NCBI GenBank assembly: GCA_039707655.1
Contig: CM077666.1
Span: forward strand, 398,927,886-398,991,885
Direction: 5' to 3'
Source: Elymus sibiricus
Taxonomy: Eukaryota; Streptophyta; Magnoliopsida; Poales; Poaceae
DNA length: 64,000 nt
The notes under the pieces are model-generated. The model was not told the DNA's origin and searched no databases. It was given only the letters and a program-made list of their open reading frames with translations. This document shows positions 1-10,112 of the stretch, one piece after another; position 1 is the stretch's first letter, and the number at the start of each line of letters is the position of its first letter. The position numbers and the translations under genes are program-made.

Positions 1-180
1 AGTGATTGAATTCCGATGACCATCGCGTTTCCCGCGACAAGACAGTTTACCTACCGTCCGCCTATAATTACTGGTTCCCGGCGTGCTCCGGTGGCACCTT
101 CACCCAACGCACCCTATCCTCACAAGACCCCACCGGCCCAACGTCGCTCACCACTTGCCCTTGCTCTCGCCACGTCCGTG

Positions 181-666
181 ATGCCCCCGCGCGGCAGCAA
201 TAGGCGCCGCCAGAGGCGCTCACCGCCGGAGTTAGTGTTCGGTTTTTCACGGGAAGGCAGACGGAGGGAGGAGGCATTCTGGCGGTCTTTAGATGGCAAT
301 GCGGAGTATGAGGATGCCTTGGAGCATGACCGCATGGTGGAGGAGCAGCGTACCGCCGATTTGCGCCGCCAGCACAGCATGGAGGAGGAGCAGCGCACCG
401 CCGCTCTGCGTCGTGAGCAAAGCGCCCGCAACTGGGCCAACTACGTCGAGGCCGGCGCCCGGCGAATAGCCCTAGAGGTTGTCGGGCACGCACGCGTGCG
501 CGACGCTGAATTTTACTACCAGCTCGTCAAGTGGGTTTCCTGCTTAGAAGCCGAAGCTTCGGTGGACCACGCCGGCATGGAAAGGGCCAACGGGCGCGAG
601 CAACGCGCCCTATCGCACCTCTGCCAAGTCCGAGGCGAGGAGGAGGACGTCGGTGCCGGCGTTTAG
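181..666 (+). CDS. hypothetical charged, coiled-coil-prone protein
   Basis: I do not recognise a family. The frame is open from position 16, but I prefer the ATG at 181 because a TATA-like TATAATTA lies at 63-70, about 110 bases upstream. The 161-residue product starts with a basic Arg-rich stretch (PPRGSNRRRQRRS). A middle section rich in Glu, Arg and Gln follows, with two near-repeats of EEQRTADLRRQHSMEEEQRTA type that should form a coiled coil. The end is acidic (RGEEEDVGAGV). Its size, single exon and base composition resemble the transposon-linked gene at 4691-5176, so it may be cargo of a DNA transposon rather than a host gene. The window edge may hide the true upstream region. Function unknown. 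Confidence 0.35.
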   Translation: MPPRGSNRRRQRRSPPELVFGFSREGRRREEAFWRSLDGNAEYEDALEHDRMVEEQRTADLRRQHSMEEEQRTAALRREQSARNWANYVEAGARRIALEVVGHARVRDAEFYYQLVKWVSCLEAEASVDHAGMERANGREQRALSHLCQVRGEEEDVGAGV

Positions 667-1373
667 CGTGAGCCACAGATGGCGGTCGGCATCGTCTAGT
701 TAGCTAAGAGTATGTTAGTTGTTCTAAACTCGAGTATTAGTGGGAGTAGATAGTTAAGTTGGCTATGATGATTGTCAACGTGGAAGTTCAGTACTCTATC
801 TCTGAATCAGTCCTGTTACTTTGCTCTGAATGTTGAACTTTCCGATTGAACGTTTGGAATGGGCTGTTATATTTTTAAATGGGTTGTATTTGTCCGCCAC
901 AGATTAAGAGGCTGACTTGTGGGCCTACTAGGTTGACGCGTACACAAGACTTTGTCAACTTAGACAACAAACAATTGTGGCAGCCTAAGCCGTTGGATGT
1001 CAATCCAACGTCTATCGTGCTTTTTCAATCTCTTGTCTTCTTCCTCCAGGCTCCAACCGCCCAAACCAAACCAACGCCGGCGGGATCGCCTGCTCCCGCC
1101 TTCCGCGGCTTGCTACACAGCCGCGCACGCATTGCTGTCCCACCGTACCATAACCGGTGCCAGGCCATCCCTCTACACCCCCCACCCACCCACCCCCACC
1201 TCCTGTTATTTTCCAACGACGGCATCCCCACTCCGCACCAACCCTCGTACTCCCCTCCGTTTCTGACCACACTGCCGCATCTTCCATGGCTCCTTTTCGT
1301 TCCTGTACGAGGCCTCGCCGTCGTCCTCCACTTTGGTTCCCTCGCCGCGGCACCACCTTCTGGCATTGTCAAC
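667..1373. other. intergenic, no gene recognised
   Basis: After the hypothetical gene there is AT-rich DNA to about 1000, then a C-rich tract (cccacccacccccacc near 1180-1200). Open frames on both strands in the C-rich tract are low-complexity Pro/Ser/Arg strings with no recognisable domain, so I call no gene here. Confidence 0.5.
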
Positions 1374-1800
1374 ATGGTTAACAAACGAGAGGAATCAGGA
1401 GATGATTGTACGTGAAGAGGATGACAGTAGGGACCCATCAGGGTCATGGCAGTACGCAAGCAAGTGCCTCCTTATTACAAGCCAAAAAAATGCTTCCTCC
1501 TAATGGTTTCCCGACATCTTGGTCCCACCCCATTGTTAACGTGGTCAATAAATGAGAGAATTGCACAACGAGCGACTGTCAACAAACGATAGGAATCGGT
1601 GAGGACTGTACGTGGAGAGGATGGCAGTAGGGACCCCCAGGTCCATAGCCGTACGCAAGCAAGTTCCTCCTTATTACATGAAAAAATGCTTCCTCCTAAT
1701 GGTTTGCTGACATCCGGGACCTACGATATTTTCAATTGTAGTCAATAAACGAAAGAATTGCACACGGAGGGGCTGACACCTGGGACCCAGTAGCTCGAGC
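1374..1800. repeat. imperfect tandem duplication, about 200-bp unit
   Basis: A block at about 1374-1490 recurs at about 1580-1690. Both copies share 'ggaatc', 'gactgtacgtg-agaggat', 'cagtagggaccc', 'gtacgcaagcaag' and 'cctccttattaca' in the same order. The linking motif 'gtcaataaa-ga-agaattgcaca' also occurs twice, near 1541 and 1741. Nothing coding is visible. Confidence 0.65.
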
Positions 1801-2703
1801 ATTTTTTTGTTGTTGTTGAGACGGAGCAGGGTATCAACTGGGCTGTGCGGCGTCTGTGGCCCGTCAAGCCCAGGCTTTATTTACAACATGACGAGCCCAA
1901 CTGTTTTTTTTTTGTCTGTGAAAATGACTAGCGCACCTTTTTTTCGCACAATACCCTACACAGGCCGATTTCCTTTTCCCCGCCCTGCTGGGCTGCAAAT
2001 CTTTTAAGACGACGAGGGATACATTCGGCCTGACCATAAAAAAAGGCTGTAAATTTTGTTAGTAATATGAAATAGGGTGTAAATATATAAAAAAACACAT
2101 CAAATGGGCAATTAGTTTCAAATTGCAAATTTTATTTTATTATATCATATTTCATATTTCATTGGATTTTAACATAATTTAAATATATTTTAAATTTTGT
2201 TTTTATCGGGCTCGAAATTTCGGGATTAAAAATAGTTCGAAAATTTCAATGACCAGTCTTTTATTTTACGTGTACCACATCACCAGCCCAGTTTTCTTTT
2301 CTGACTTGAAACGGCTAACCCAGTTCTATTTTCTTTTGCACAATACCCAACTGAGGCCTACTTACTTTTCTCAGCCCTGCTGGGCTACAAATCTTTCAAG
2401 ACGATGAGGGATGCATTCGGCTTGCCCACAAAATGGCCTATCTCCCTAAAAAAAGAAAATGGGCTATAAGCAATAAGAAATGGGCTGTAAATTTTAAAAA
2501 ACACAGCAACCGGTAATTAGTTTCAAATTTTGTTTCATCCGGATTTTGAAATTTTAAATTTCATTGGATTTTTCTACGGTGAAAATATCATTGGACTATA
2601 ATTAATATAATTTCATTTTTCAAATTAGTCTGAATTAGACTCGAAACATCGGGATTAAAAACAGTTCGGAGCCCACCAAAATATGCAAAATTTCATTGAA
2701 ATT
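1801..2703. repeat. direct repeat pair in AT-rich DNA
   Basis: The segment near 1944-2100 (cgcacaataccc, gccctgctgggct, gaggga-gcattcggc) recurs near 2338-2500 about 395 bases downstream, with roughly 80% agreement by eye. Both copies run into 'gggctgtaaatttt' and AT-rich tails. This looks like an old tandemly duplicated non-coding repeat; no gene seen. Confidence 0.55.
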
Positions 2704-2704
2704 T

Positions 2705-2938
2705 TTAACCGTAGCCAGAATATTGGTCCTTTATGCGCGTCATGTTGCATAATTCAGTGAAATTATGTAAATGCATACCTGCATCTTCAGAAGCAGAGCC
2801 TCCAAATTGGTCATGTTGAACCATGGAAACTAGGTTCAGTTTGATCTCATATTCTGCAGCTGCAACATCAGGTTGTGCAATTGGTTCACGCATGAAATTG
2901 TTGCTAGGAGTAGCAAAACTCCCAAGATTACGAGCCAT
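2705..2938 (-). pseudogene. gag N-terminal fragment, Athila-like
   Basis: The frame starts with an ATG at 2938 and reads 77 residues. It contains the EIK-LVSMVQ-DQFGGSASEDAGMHLHNF block that opens the Gypsy gag domain (compare the usual EIKPALI-MVQ and EDPN-HL-F pattern). After about residue 65 the similarity ends and the frame runs into unrelated DNA, so the protein is cut off before the bulk of the capsid domain. It is non-functional. Confidence 0.65.
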
Positions 2939-3074
2939 AGTAACTTTTTGGTAGTTTCCACTAAAAGACTTGCAACAAAATAAAACTTCAACTAAAAACT
3001 GAAAGTAAAAAACAAAAACTGAAAATTAACTTTAACAAAAACTCTAAACACAAAGACTAGGAATACTAAACTCC

Positions 3075-3092
3075 TCCCCGACAACGGCGCCA
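3075..3092 (-). other. primer-binding site (tRNA-Asp type)
   Basis: On the minus strand the sequence TGGCGCCGTTGTCGGGGA begins 12 bases inside the LTR end. It differs by one base from the PBS of the intact Athila-like element at 15742, which is typical of this lineage. Confidence 0.75.
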
Positions 3093-3103
3093 GAAAAAGG
3101 GCT

Positions 3104-4454
3104 TGATATCTCCTTTTTATTGATTCGGTATTGGAACAAGAAAGGGTATCCCGCACATATTTCCCCAGAGGTGACCCTGGGTATCGAACCCATGAGAGGA
3201 AGATTCCCTTGAAGCAATGGTCTCTAGCAAACTTTTGCCAAAGCTTCAAATCCAGCTTTTGACCGGATCAGCAAGCAAATTGTGATTCAAACACTTATAA
3301 TAAAAAGAAGGTACGTGGATGAGGTCTTAATGCTTACAACCATGTATTGGTGTTGGGATCAAAAATGATATTAGTTTGTGCTCGAGAAGTCACCCATCAA
3401 GAGGTGCTTGCTTCGTATCGGAGTGGGGGATGTGTCCAAATAACATCTTGACCGGCACGAGTCCTGCATCAAGAATCAGTTGTCCTACCGCAGGCCCTAT
3501 CCGTCTTGCGGGGTTGCCCGATAATTAAGATAATAATATCGGACAAAAGCTTTGGGCGTTTAATGACTACACCTCATGAATCCCCAAGGTTATGATCCAT
3601 GTTACCCTACTAAACCTTACTGTCACCGGTGTTCGGTATAACACTTCACATTTCCCTCGCTCCTAGCCTCACCGGTGCTCAATCTCCATGATCCTGAGTA
3701 CCTGCAGGGATGAAGATCGCGGACAAGACAAGAGAAACTTCACGAAACAATTTTATTTCACACATACAAGACGTTATGTCAAAGACTCCCAATGATCCCT
3801 TCACCGAATACCTAGGGTTGCAAGGCTCATGCCTCACCCCATACCTTACCGATCTACTCACACATGGAGATCAGATCGCGAGAAGAAAACATTGAAGAAC
3901 ACATCTTGAGATTGATTGATTGCAATATGTCTTACAATGGATGCCTTGTGCAATGCACGATTACAAGTATGAACTAGATGAGAGAGCACTATGGTGGTGG
4001 AGATGCCTATGGAGATGAAAATGGTGGAGGCTAGGGTTTGTGGATGAAGATGATGATGAAGAGGTTCTGGCTGTGCTCGACGTTCTCCCGGCGCTCTCCC
4101 GTTTACATTTCGATTGGGTCCCCTTTATAAAAGTTGTTCAGGTGGACGACCTGCCTCGGTCTCCATGCCAAAAGATCGCTCATGCGAGCGCGTGTGGTCG
4201 CATGGAACGCCGTCTTTGACTCTGGCGGCCTTCTGGCGCCTCCTGGTGACTTATCTCTTCTCCATTTTCATTTGTTTCCTTTCTCCCACGTGATTTCTTC
4301 CCTTTTTATCCCATTTCCCATGGAAAAATATCAAAGAGAGGATTTGTGGAATCCCTTGCACTTATTAGCCATTAGTGAAAATATCGGAGCGAATATCTCT
4401 CTTTTAATGAAATATCTTGGTTTAAAGAAGGTTTAAATGAGTGCAAAAATATCA
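3104..4454 (-). repeat. 5' LTR of the truncated Athila-like element
   Basis: The LTR is bounded by TGATATC and AAATATCA and is 1,351 bp long. On the minus strand a TATA-like TTTATAAAG lies at about 4127-4135, a plausible LTR promoter. The open frames inside it are short and unconvincing. Confidence 0.7.
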
Positions 4455-4609
4455 CTCATCACTCATCTCTCCGCATTCAAATGGCACCAGTCCGTGTGCC
4501 TCCCTCCATTAAACGTTTAGGTTGCCGAGGAACCTACTCCGGTGCCACCCGTCCGTCCGTCTGCCATCCACCATTAAGGACCTTGCCGCCTGGCCTGCCC
4601 TTCGCCCGC

Positions 4610-4616
4610 TATTTAA
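4610..4616 (+). promoter_or_regulatory. TATA box of the 4691 gene
   Basis: TATTTAA lies 81 bases upstream of the ATG at 4691. The related transposon genes at 44432 (minus) and 46057 (plus) have their TATA boxes at a similar distance. Confidence 0.45.
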
Positions 4617-4690
4617 CCCCCACAGGCTGGCAGCAGAGCCTCATCCATCCACTCCTCCGCTCTCTATCTCCTCTCCGCACCACACACGCC

Positions 4691-5176
4691 ATGGCCTACT
4701 CGAGCTCCAAAGCCTTGTGGGACGGCCTCCCGTTCGAACAGAAGGAGGAGATCGCCACCATTGCGGTCGGCTGGCAGGGCGCCAAACGGACGATCTCACC
4801 AGAGGCTGGCGCTGCGGATGCGCCAATGGCAGAGCCGGCCGACGACGAGTCGGCGCCACCATCCGTGCCGGCCAATGCTGGCATCACCATGGGCGAGGCC
4901 CGTGCTCACTACATGTACACGGTGCTGGAGGAGCGGGAGGCCGCGTTCCGGCAGGCGCAGGCCGACCAGGCCTACAACCTCCGCCTCCTCGACGAGCACT
5001 GGCGCGCAGAGGAGCTACTCGCCGCCAGCAGGGCCATCGCGCCGGACGTGGACGTGCCTGAGCAGGAGGCGCTGCTCGAGTCCTACCGCTCCACCCGCGA
5101 CATCCGTCGAGAGAGCTGGCGCTACAAGGAGATGGACGAGGCGGCGGATGAGATATTCGGCAAGAGCGAGGACTAA
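4691..5176 (+). CDS. hypothetical transposon-linked protein, 161 aa
   Basis: Start chosen at ATG 4691 (MAYSSSKALWDGLP). Codons upstream in the same frame overlap the TATA box and look untranslated. The protein is Ala/Glu-rich: a Pro/Ala-rich linker (residues about 38-60), then a long helical stretch with EEREAAFRQAQADQAYNLR and RRESWRYKEMDEAADEIF, likely coiled coil. No catalytic motif is visible. It lies inside a DNA-transposon remnant and is followed by the remnant's 3' terminal sequence, so it is probably element cargo. The frame is intact. The role is unknown. Confidence 0.45.
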   Translation: MAYSSSKALWDGLPFEQKEEIATIAVGWQGAKRTISPEAGAADAPMAEPADDESAPPSVPANAGITMGEARAHYMYTVLEEREAAFRQAQADQAYNLRLLDEHWRAEELLAASRAIAPDVDVPEQEALLESYRSTRDIRRESWRYKEMDEAADEIFGKSED

Positions 5177-5871
5177 GATGAGGTCGCCAGCTCGGCTGCG
5201 CCCCGCCTCCACGACCACGAAGCCGGCACGTCCGCGAGTGCCACCGACAACGAGGAAGAGTAGCGCATGGGAGGTCGCCGGCGCTTGTATCCCATGTAGA
5301 CCACCGCTCCTCCCGCCCCGTTGAAGCCAAGCTTGGTGGCCTCAACATCGTCAGCCGATTAGCCGCTTGCGGCGATGTGGAAGCGGATAGCTTCACTTCC
5401 CGACGCTCATGGCTGCAGAGGAGGCAGGGCTTCATTTTTCGGGGCTCTTGGCCGGCCGGAGATGAAGAACGGGCGCGGCAGTCATTTTAGGCTATGTCTA
5501 GAGTCCGGTCTAGTTGAAATATGTTTAAATGTAATGAATTTGCTCCAATTTAGATGAAAAGCATCCGGTTTTATGGAAAAATTATCCAAATATGAATGAA
5601 TATTGTCCGATGCGTTGAAATATGCATCAAATTTGTTCATTTTCGTTAAAATTCTTCCAAAATGTAACCGGACATATGCGGACAGCTTTGGATGCCCGCC
5701 TATTGCATCTGTGTCCGTGGACTGGTCCCCTCCTGTCCTCGGACAAATGCGATGTCCGGTTTAGGGGTCGGCGTTGGAGAGGCCTTAGACACAACCAAGT
5801 TGCGCCATGTTCTCATGTCTGTAATAATCCTATAATTAAAACTGTCCTATATGTACCATCCAAATAGTCCC

Positions 5872-5879
5872 TATATATA
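5872..5879 (+). promoter_or_regulatory. TATA box of the beta-expansin gene
   Basis: TATATATA lies about 100 bases upstream of the expansin ATG (5980), inside 'ccctatatatagctc', a good plant core promoter. No other box was convincing. Confidence 0.65.
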
Positions 5880-5979
5880 GCTCTGCAAATTAACCAATCC
5901 TTACTATAAATAAAACGGTACTTATATATACAGGCCATCAAATAGTATCTTCTCTTCATTCCGTCAACCAAGAGAAACA

Positions 5980-7052
5980 ATGGCTTGCAGTCGAGGCATA
6001 TTCCTATTTGCCACCTTCGCCGTCCTGTCAATCCTCCCAAGGGCGACGCACGGCTGGGCGAACGGCGGCGCGACGTGGTACGGCGGCCCTAACGGCGACG
6101 GCAGCGAAGGTACATTCATGGATATGACTTTGACGCACGATAACTGGCGATAACGCAAGGAAAACTCACTCTACTACGCCAATGCGATACGCAGGTGGCG
6201 CGTGTGGTTATAAAAGCGATGTCGGCCAGGACCCGTTCTCGTCGTTGATCGCCGCCGGCGGAGCGGCCATCTTCAAGAACGGCAAAGGCTGCGGTGCATG
6301 CTATCAGGTGATGACACAGTCAATCGTTTGTTCCATGTGCCACGGTTAACGTTCAGATTATTTTGGTGTGCTAATAATCAAATGCCCTACAGATCAGGTG
6401 CAAAGAGAACCCGGAATGCTCCGGCAAACACGTGACCGTCGTCATCACCGACCAGTGCCCCGACGCGCAGTGTCAGGCGAAGCCGCACTTCGACATGAGC
6501 GGCACCGCCTTCGGCGCCTTGGCCAAGCCCGGGATGGCCGATAAACTCCGTAACGCCGGAGTCCTCAAGATCGAATTCGAGAGGTGAAAAACGCATTCGA
6601 GTTTTGTCTTACAAATCGATCTCGTCCTATTAACGATCTGCACGTGTACGTCTGTGCTGTGATAAGGCGAGCATCAGATGTTGGTTTCTTACTTTTCTTT
6701 CATCAGGGTGCCGTGCAAGTACCATGGCAAGAAGATTAGCTTCAAGATGGACGCGGGCGCCAACCCATTCTACCTCGCCATGCTGGTCGAATACGAGGCC
6801 GGCGACGGAGACCTCGCCTCCGTGGAAGTCATGGAGGCCGGCGGCAAAAAAGGCAGCGCCAAGTGGGAAAAGATGCGGCAGTCGTGGGGCGCCCTGTGGT
6901 GCATGGAATCCAAGACCGGGAAGCCTCTGGTAGCCCCATTCTCCTTCCGGCTCACCTCGGGTTCCGGCAAGGTGCTCGTCTCCAACAATGTCGTCCCCGC
7001 GGGCTGGAATGCTGGGAAGGCCTACCAGTCCAACGTGAACTACCCCGCCTGA
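5980..7052 (+). CDS. EXPB: beta-expansin (EXPB), four exons
   Basis: Beta-expansins are secreted wall-loosening proteins related to group-1 grass pollen allergens; they slip matrix glucuronoarabinoxylan bonds without hydrolysis. Exons join in phase at 5980-6109, 6195-6307, 6393-6583 and 6707-7052 (all GT-AG), giving 259 residues. A signal peptide covers about residues 1-22 ([13 protein letters not shown] core, cut near ATHG/WANGG). Domain 1 shows [18 protein letters not shown], regularly spaced cysteines and the HFD motif at 113-115. Domain 2, from about residue 148, is the carbohydrate-binding beta-sandwich ([26 protein letters not shown]) and ends in SNVNYPA. The very short stretch between signal peptide and domain 1 argues against an abundant group-1 allergen, which usually has a hydroxyproline-rich lead. 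The gene appears intact, and AATAAA lies at 7109. The exact paralogue is undetermined. Confidence 0.92.
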
Positions 7053-7108
7053 AGGCCTGCTTGGTGGCGGAGCCAGGACTCTTTGGAGCGTGGACAAGCC
7101 ACAAGTCA

Positions 7109-7114
7109 AATAAA
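7109..7114 (+). terminator. polyadenylation signal of the expansin gene
   Basis: AATAAA lies 57 bases after the stop codon, a normal spacing for a plant 3' UTR. Confidence 0.45.
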
Positions 7115-7311
7115 TGGTGACAACCGATATGAGTACCTAAAAAATGGTGAAGAATTCGTGATCCGCATTCGGATGGATACATTTCATCATGTTACTATAA
7201 GTACAAATTTTGAAACTCAGAGATGTGTTGGAACTTAGCGCTCACTTAACGTAAAAACTGCATGTATACTTTTATCGTGCGCCTTACATTATGGGCCAGA
7301 GGGAGTAGTAT

Positions 7312-7450
7312 TAATTCAAAGATCGTTGGTTAACGTGGAAGAAAATGTATATACAGGAAATGGCCCTAGGGACACCTAATTCAAAGCTCGTTGGTTAACA
7401 TTTTATATATGCATCAATATATAGAGGAAATGGCCCTAGGGACACCTAAG
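7312..7450. repeat. tandem duplication of about 70 bp downstream of expansin
   Basis: Two adjacent copies share 'aattcaaag-tcgttggttaac' and 'aggaaatggccctaggga' followed by 'cacctaa'. They differ in an AT-rich middle. Just before them, 'gggccagagggagta' near 7295-7309 looks like a single Stowaway-type end with no partner. The rest of 7115-7659 is AT-rich, apart from a G-run at about 7556-7570, with no gene. Confidence 0.6.
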
Positions 7451-7659
7451 ACAACACCTCATATATTGTCTTAGGTCAAGAGAACCACTCTAAAGTTCAG
7501 TGCAGTAGTAACATCAACACATCAACACCAAATTTAACGCTAAATTGTGTGTGTTGGGGGGGGGGGGGGGTCCTACTATTATCAAGAGATACAATAGATT
7601 ATTCTCTACATATCACTAGCAAATCGCAGGGCCTACTTGAATGGCACCACAGAGCTATC

Positions 7660-8562
7660 TGTCGGGCCCATGGAACCCAGGGTATCCAGACCCGTCTGCC
7701 TTTGGCCCAGGGCGCAACGCCTGGCGTGGGCCCAGCAGGCCGTCATCACCAAGCACCTCACCAGGACTCTTCATGAGGCCTTGGCCTCCTGAGGCTTCCT
7801 CCTCAGAAAGTGGCGAGCAAGGCTCGGCATCCTTACCAACGGCCTCGCGAAGCCCTCTCGCGAGGCGGCCTCCCGAGGCCTCCTCCCGAAGGCGCCCAAG
7901 ACGAAGGCCGTTCGGCACAGCCGCGCGGTCTGGGGCCCATCACGTGGGTGACGCGCGCGACGACGAGCGGCGACAGAGGCCGCGCCAGCAGGCGCGGATG
8001 AAGATGGTTTCCTCTTTTGTGTTAAGGGAGCAGGGCCAACTATCTACTCCCCAAAGCGACCCCAAAGGTTGCCCGATCGGCGAGGGAAGACCAAGACGGT
8101 GGGCGCGCAGGGCGGAGGTCATCACCGAGCCCACCGGCGCGTCATGGATCATGCTTTGGCAGGTGAAGACCGCCTTTAGTCAGGATAGCCTGAGCGCCTG
8201 TCCCATTTCAAAACCGCCAAGTGTGGCAACCCTTCCCGCCTAAGTTTTCGAGGGGGGAGAGGACCAAGGCTGGTATAAAGGGCAGTGCTGCCGTTGTAGA
8301 GGGAGATCTCGGTTGAGTTCTACCTCCTCCACCTTGTACGCAAGAACTCTCTTGCCCCTTGCAATCCCAACCACAAGCAGGAGTAGGGTTTTACACCGCA
8401 AGGTGGCCCGAACCTGGGTAACCGCTGAGTCCACGGTCCATTCCTCGCTAGCGCGCTCTCGCCGTAGCCTCGCCGTTGCTTAGTCGTGGTAGGAGACGAA
8501 GTGGTAGAACGAGCTCACCCCAGTGTTCGAACCTTTGGGTCCCCGGAGCCCGACTTCCGACA
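7660..8562 (+). repeat. 5' LTR of the Tat-like element
   Basis: 903 bp, with TG...CA ends and a TATA box TATAAAG at 8274-8280. It differs from the 3' LTR mainly by small substitutions and short indels, for instance around 7850-7890, where about 20 bases present here are missing from the 3' copy. Confidence 0.88.
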
Positions 8563-8564
8563 TT

Positions 8565-8582
8565 TGGCGCGCCAGGTAGGGG
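8565..8582 (+). other. primer-binding site of the Tat-like element
   Basis: TGGCGCGCCAGGTAGGGG starts two bases after the LTR. It begins with the TGG expected for pairing with a tRNA CCA end. I do not assign the tRNA. Confidence 0.7.
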
Positions 8583-8625
8583 TGCGCTACTGTTCTTCCA
8601 CTCCGCCCTCTACTCCACCAACCTC

Positions 8626-10112
8626 ATGGCCGACGCACGTCGCGAGCGCGCCGAGCGCAGGGCTGGCGGCGTGGCTCTGACGGAGCCAGTGGCCCGTGGC
8701 AATCGCCGCCGCCCCGACGCCGAGGCTGCTGCCGCCACCATCCCCGCTGCTCGCGAGCAGCAGGACTCCTCCCTGCACCCCTCCGTGCAGGAGAACGTCC
8801 ACACCGCCACGGCCTCCTCACTCGCCCACCGTGGGCCGCCAAACCCGCAGGCCGCGCTGCTCATGGCGCGAGCTGCTCCGCTACCGTCCAGCTGACACCG
8901 GCTACGACGCCTGGCTTGGCCGCATCACCGAGCTCGTCAACGCCACCGGGGACGCTCCGGCGCCTTCCCACTTGCTCCGCCCTCCGCCGTCTCGCGCTGG
9001 GGACCTGGCGCACGGCGCTCCCCCACCGCCTCCTCTGCGCGACGAGCATGGCGGGCCCCAACGCAACGCGCGGGCTCGTGAGCCGTCCCGTGGCGCGTCC
9101 TCGCCGGTCCGAGACGAGGCCAGCTGCCAGATCATCCGCCGCGCGCCCCCTGATGCGCGAGTGCTCCTCGAGCGGCAGCACCAGCGCCAAGACCAGGCCA
9201 TTCAGGATGTTGCGGCGGCTGGGCGTCAAAACCGCGCCGCCCTCGCTGGCGGCGTCCCCTCAAGCGGTGTGGGCTGCCGTGCCTTCACCCGCGAGCTGCG
9301 TCGCGTGGTCTGGCCCGCGAAGTTCAAGCCTGAGCTGCCTCCGCGCTACGACGGCCCCCCCAACCCCGCGGAGTTCCTCCAGCTCTACGCGCTGAGCGTC
9401 GAGGCGGCGAACGGCGACGACAAGGTCATGGCGAACAGGTTTCCCATGGCCCTCAAGGACGGCCCGCGCTCCTGGCTCATGAACCTCCCCGAGGCGTCCA
9501 TCTCATCGTGGGCCGAGCTCTGCAGCCAGTTCGTCGCCAACTTCAAGGGCACACAGGACCGCTCCCTCACCATCAACGACCTGCGGCGTGTGCGGCAGCG
9601 CCCACACGAGACCCTCCGCAAGTACATCTAGCGCTTCAGCCAGGTGCGCAACAAGATCCCGCGCGCCTCCGACGCGGCCGTCATCTCTGCGTTCTCCACC
9701 GGCGTCATGGACGTCAAGATGCGCGAGAAGCTCGTCATAGCTCGACTCCATGCTTGAGCTACTCGACCTCGCCGACAAGTGTGCCAAGGCTGAAGAAGGC
9801 CGCCTCTTCGTCCACAACGACCCTGACACGGCGCTCGACGCCGCCAAGACCAAGAACAAGGACGTCAAGCGCAAGGGCCCTGCCGTGCTTGCGGCGGAGC
9901 CCAAGCAGAAGCGCGGCCACGACCGTGACGAGCCCAGGAAAGACAGCCGGCCACTCTGCGCCTATCACAACGTCCGCTCCCACAGCACCGAGGACTGCCA
10001 GGAGCTCAAGCTGCTCCGCGACGAGCACCAGGGCTGCCGAGACGACCGAAATGGCCGCGGCGCCGGCCATGAAGGTGGTCGCAACGGCAACGACAACTTC
10101 CGCCAGGGCTAG
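8626..10112 (+). pseudogene. gag, frameshifted and interrupted
   Basis: Gag would start at ATG 8626 (MADARRERAERRAGG). A frameshift near 8870 moves the reading to the frame that carries the retrotransposon gag core (PPRYDGPPNPAEFLQLYAL; FPMALKDGPRSWLMNLP; SWAELCSQFVANFKGT). A TAG at 9629-9631 then interrupts it after RKYI, exactly where a Gln codon is expected (RKYIQRFSQVR type). A further frameshift lies near 9740. The last section contains the nucleocapsid-like CAYHNVRSHSTEDCQEL (CxxH...C). The lesions mean no functional capsid can be made. Confidence 0.8.

Larger units (their letters stand above)
2704..4454 (-). mobile_element. truncated Athila-like Ty3/Gypsy retrotransposon
   Basis: Read on the minus strand, a 1.35-kb LTR (4454 to 3104) is followed by a primer-binding site, a short leader and the first codons of gag, and then similarity stops near 2720. 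The LTR ends are short inverted repeats (TGATAT at 3104, ATATCA at 4454). The rest of gag, all of pol and the 3' LTR are missing, so this is a deletion derivative. No target duplication can be checked because the far end is absent; CTCAT follows the LTR at 4455. The Athila lineage is inferred from the PBS and gag type. Confidence 0.75.
4455..5784 (+). mobile_element. DNA-transposon remnant carrying a hypothetical gene
   Basis: The right end reads GGCGTTGGAGAGGCC followed by TTA (5785-5787). It matches the end GGCGTTGGAGATGCCC plus TAA at about 44971-44989 and, inverted, the start TTAGGGCAATTCCAGCACCG at about 45556. A 3-bp TTA/TAA flank with GGGC termini suggests a PIF/Harbinger-like element, but that class call is an inference. 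The left end is missing, probably lost where the Athila-like LTR abuts at 4454. The internal gene, its promoter type and the phrase 'ccggacatatgcggacag' are typical of this Triticeae repeat family. Confidence 0.45.

Noticed and set aside
879..1415. Pro/Ser-rich open frames on both strands
   Set aside because: Low-complexity product of a C-rich tract, with no domain and no consistent start or promoter. A decayed gene fragment is possible but unsupported.
3679..3895. Small frames inside the Athila-like LTR
   Set aside because: They lie wholly inside an LTR, and LTRs of this group are non-coding.
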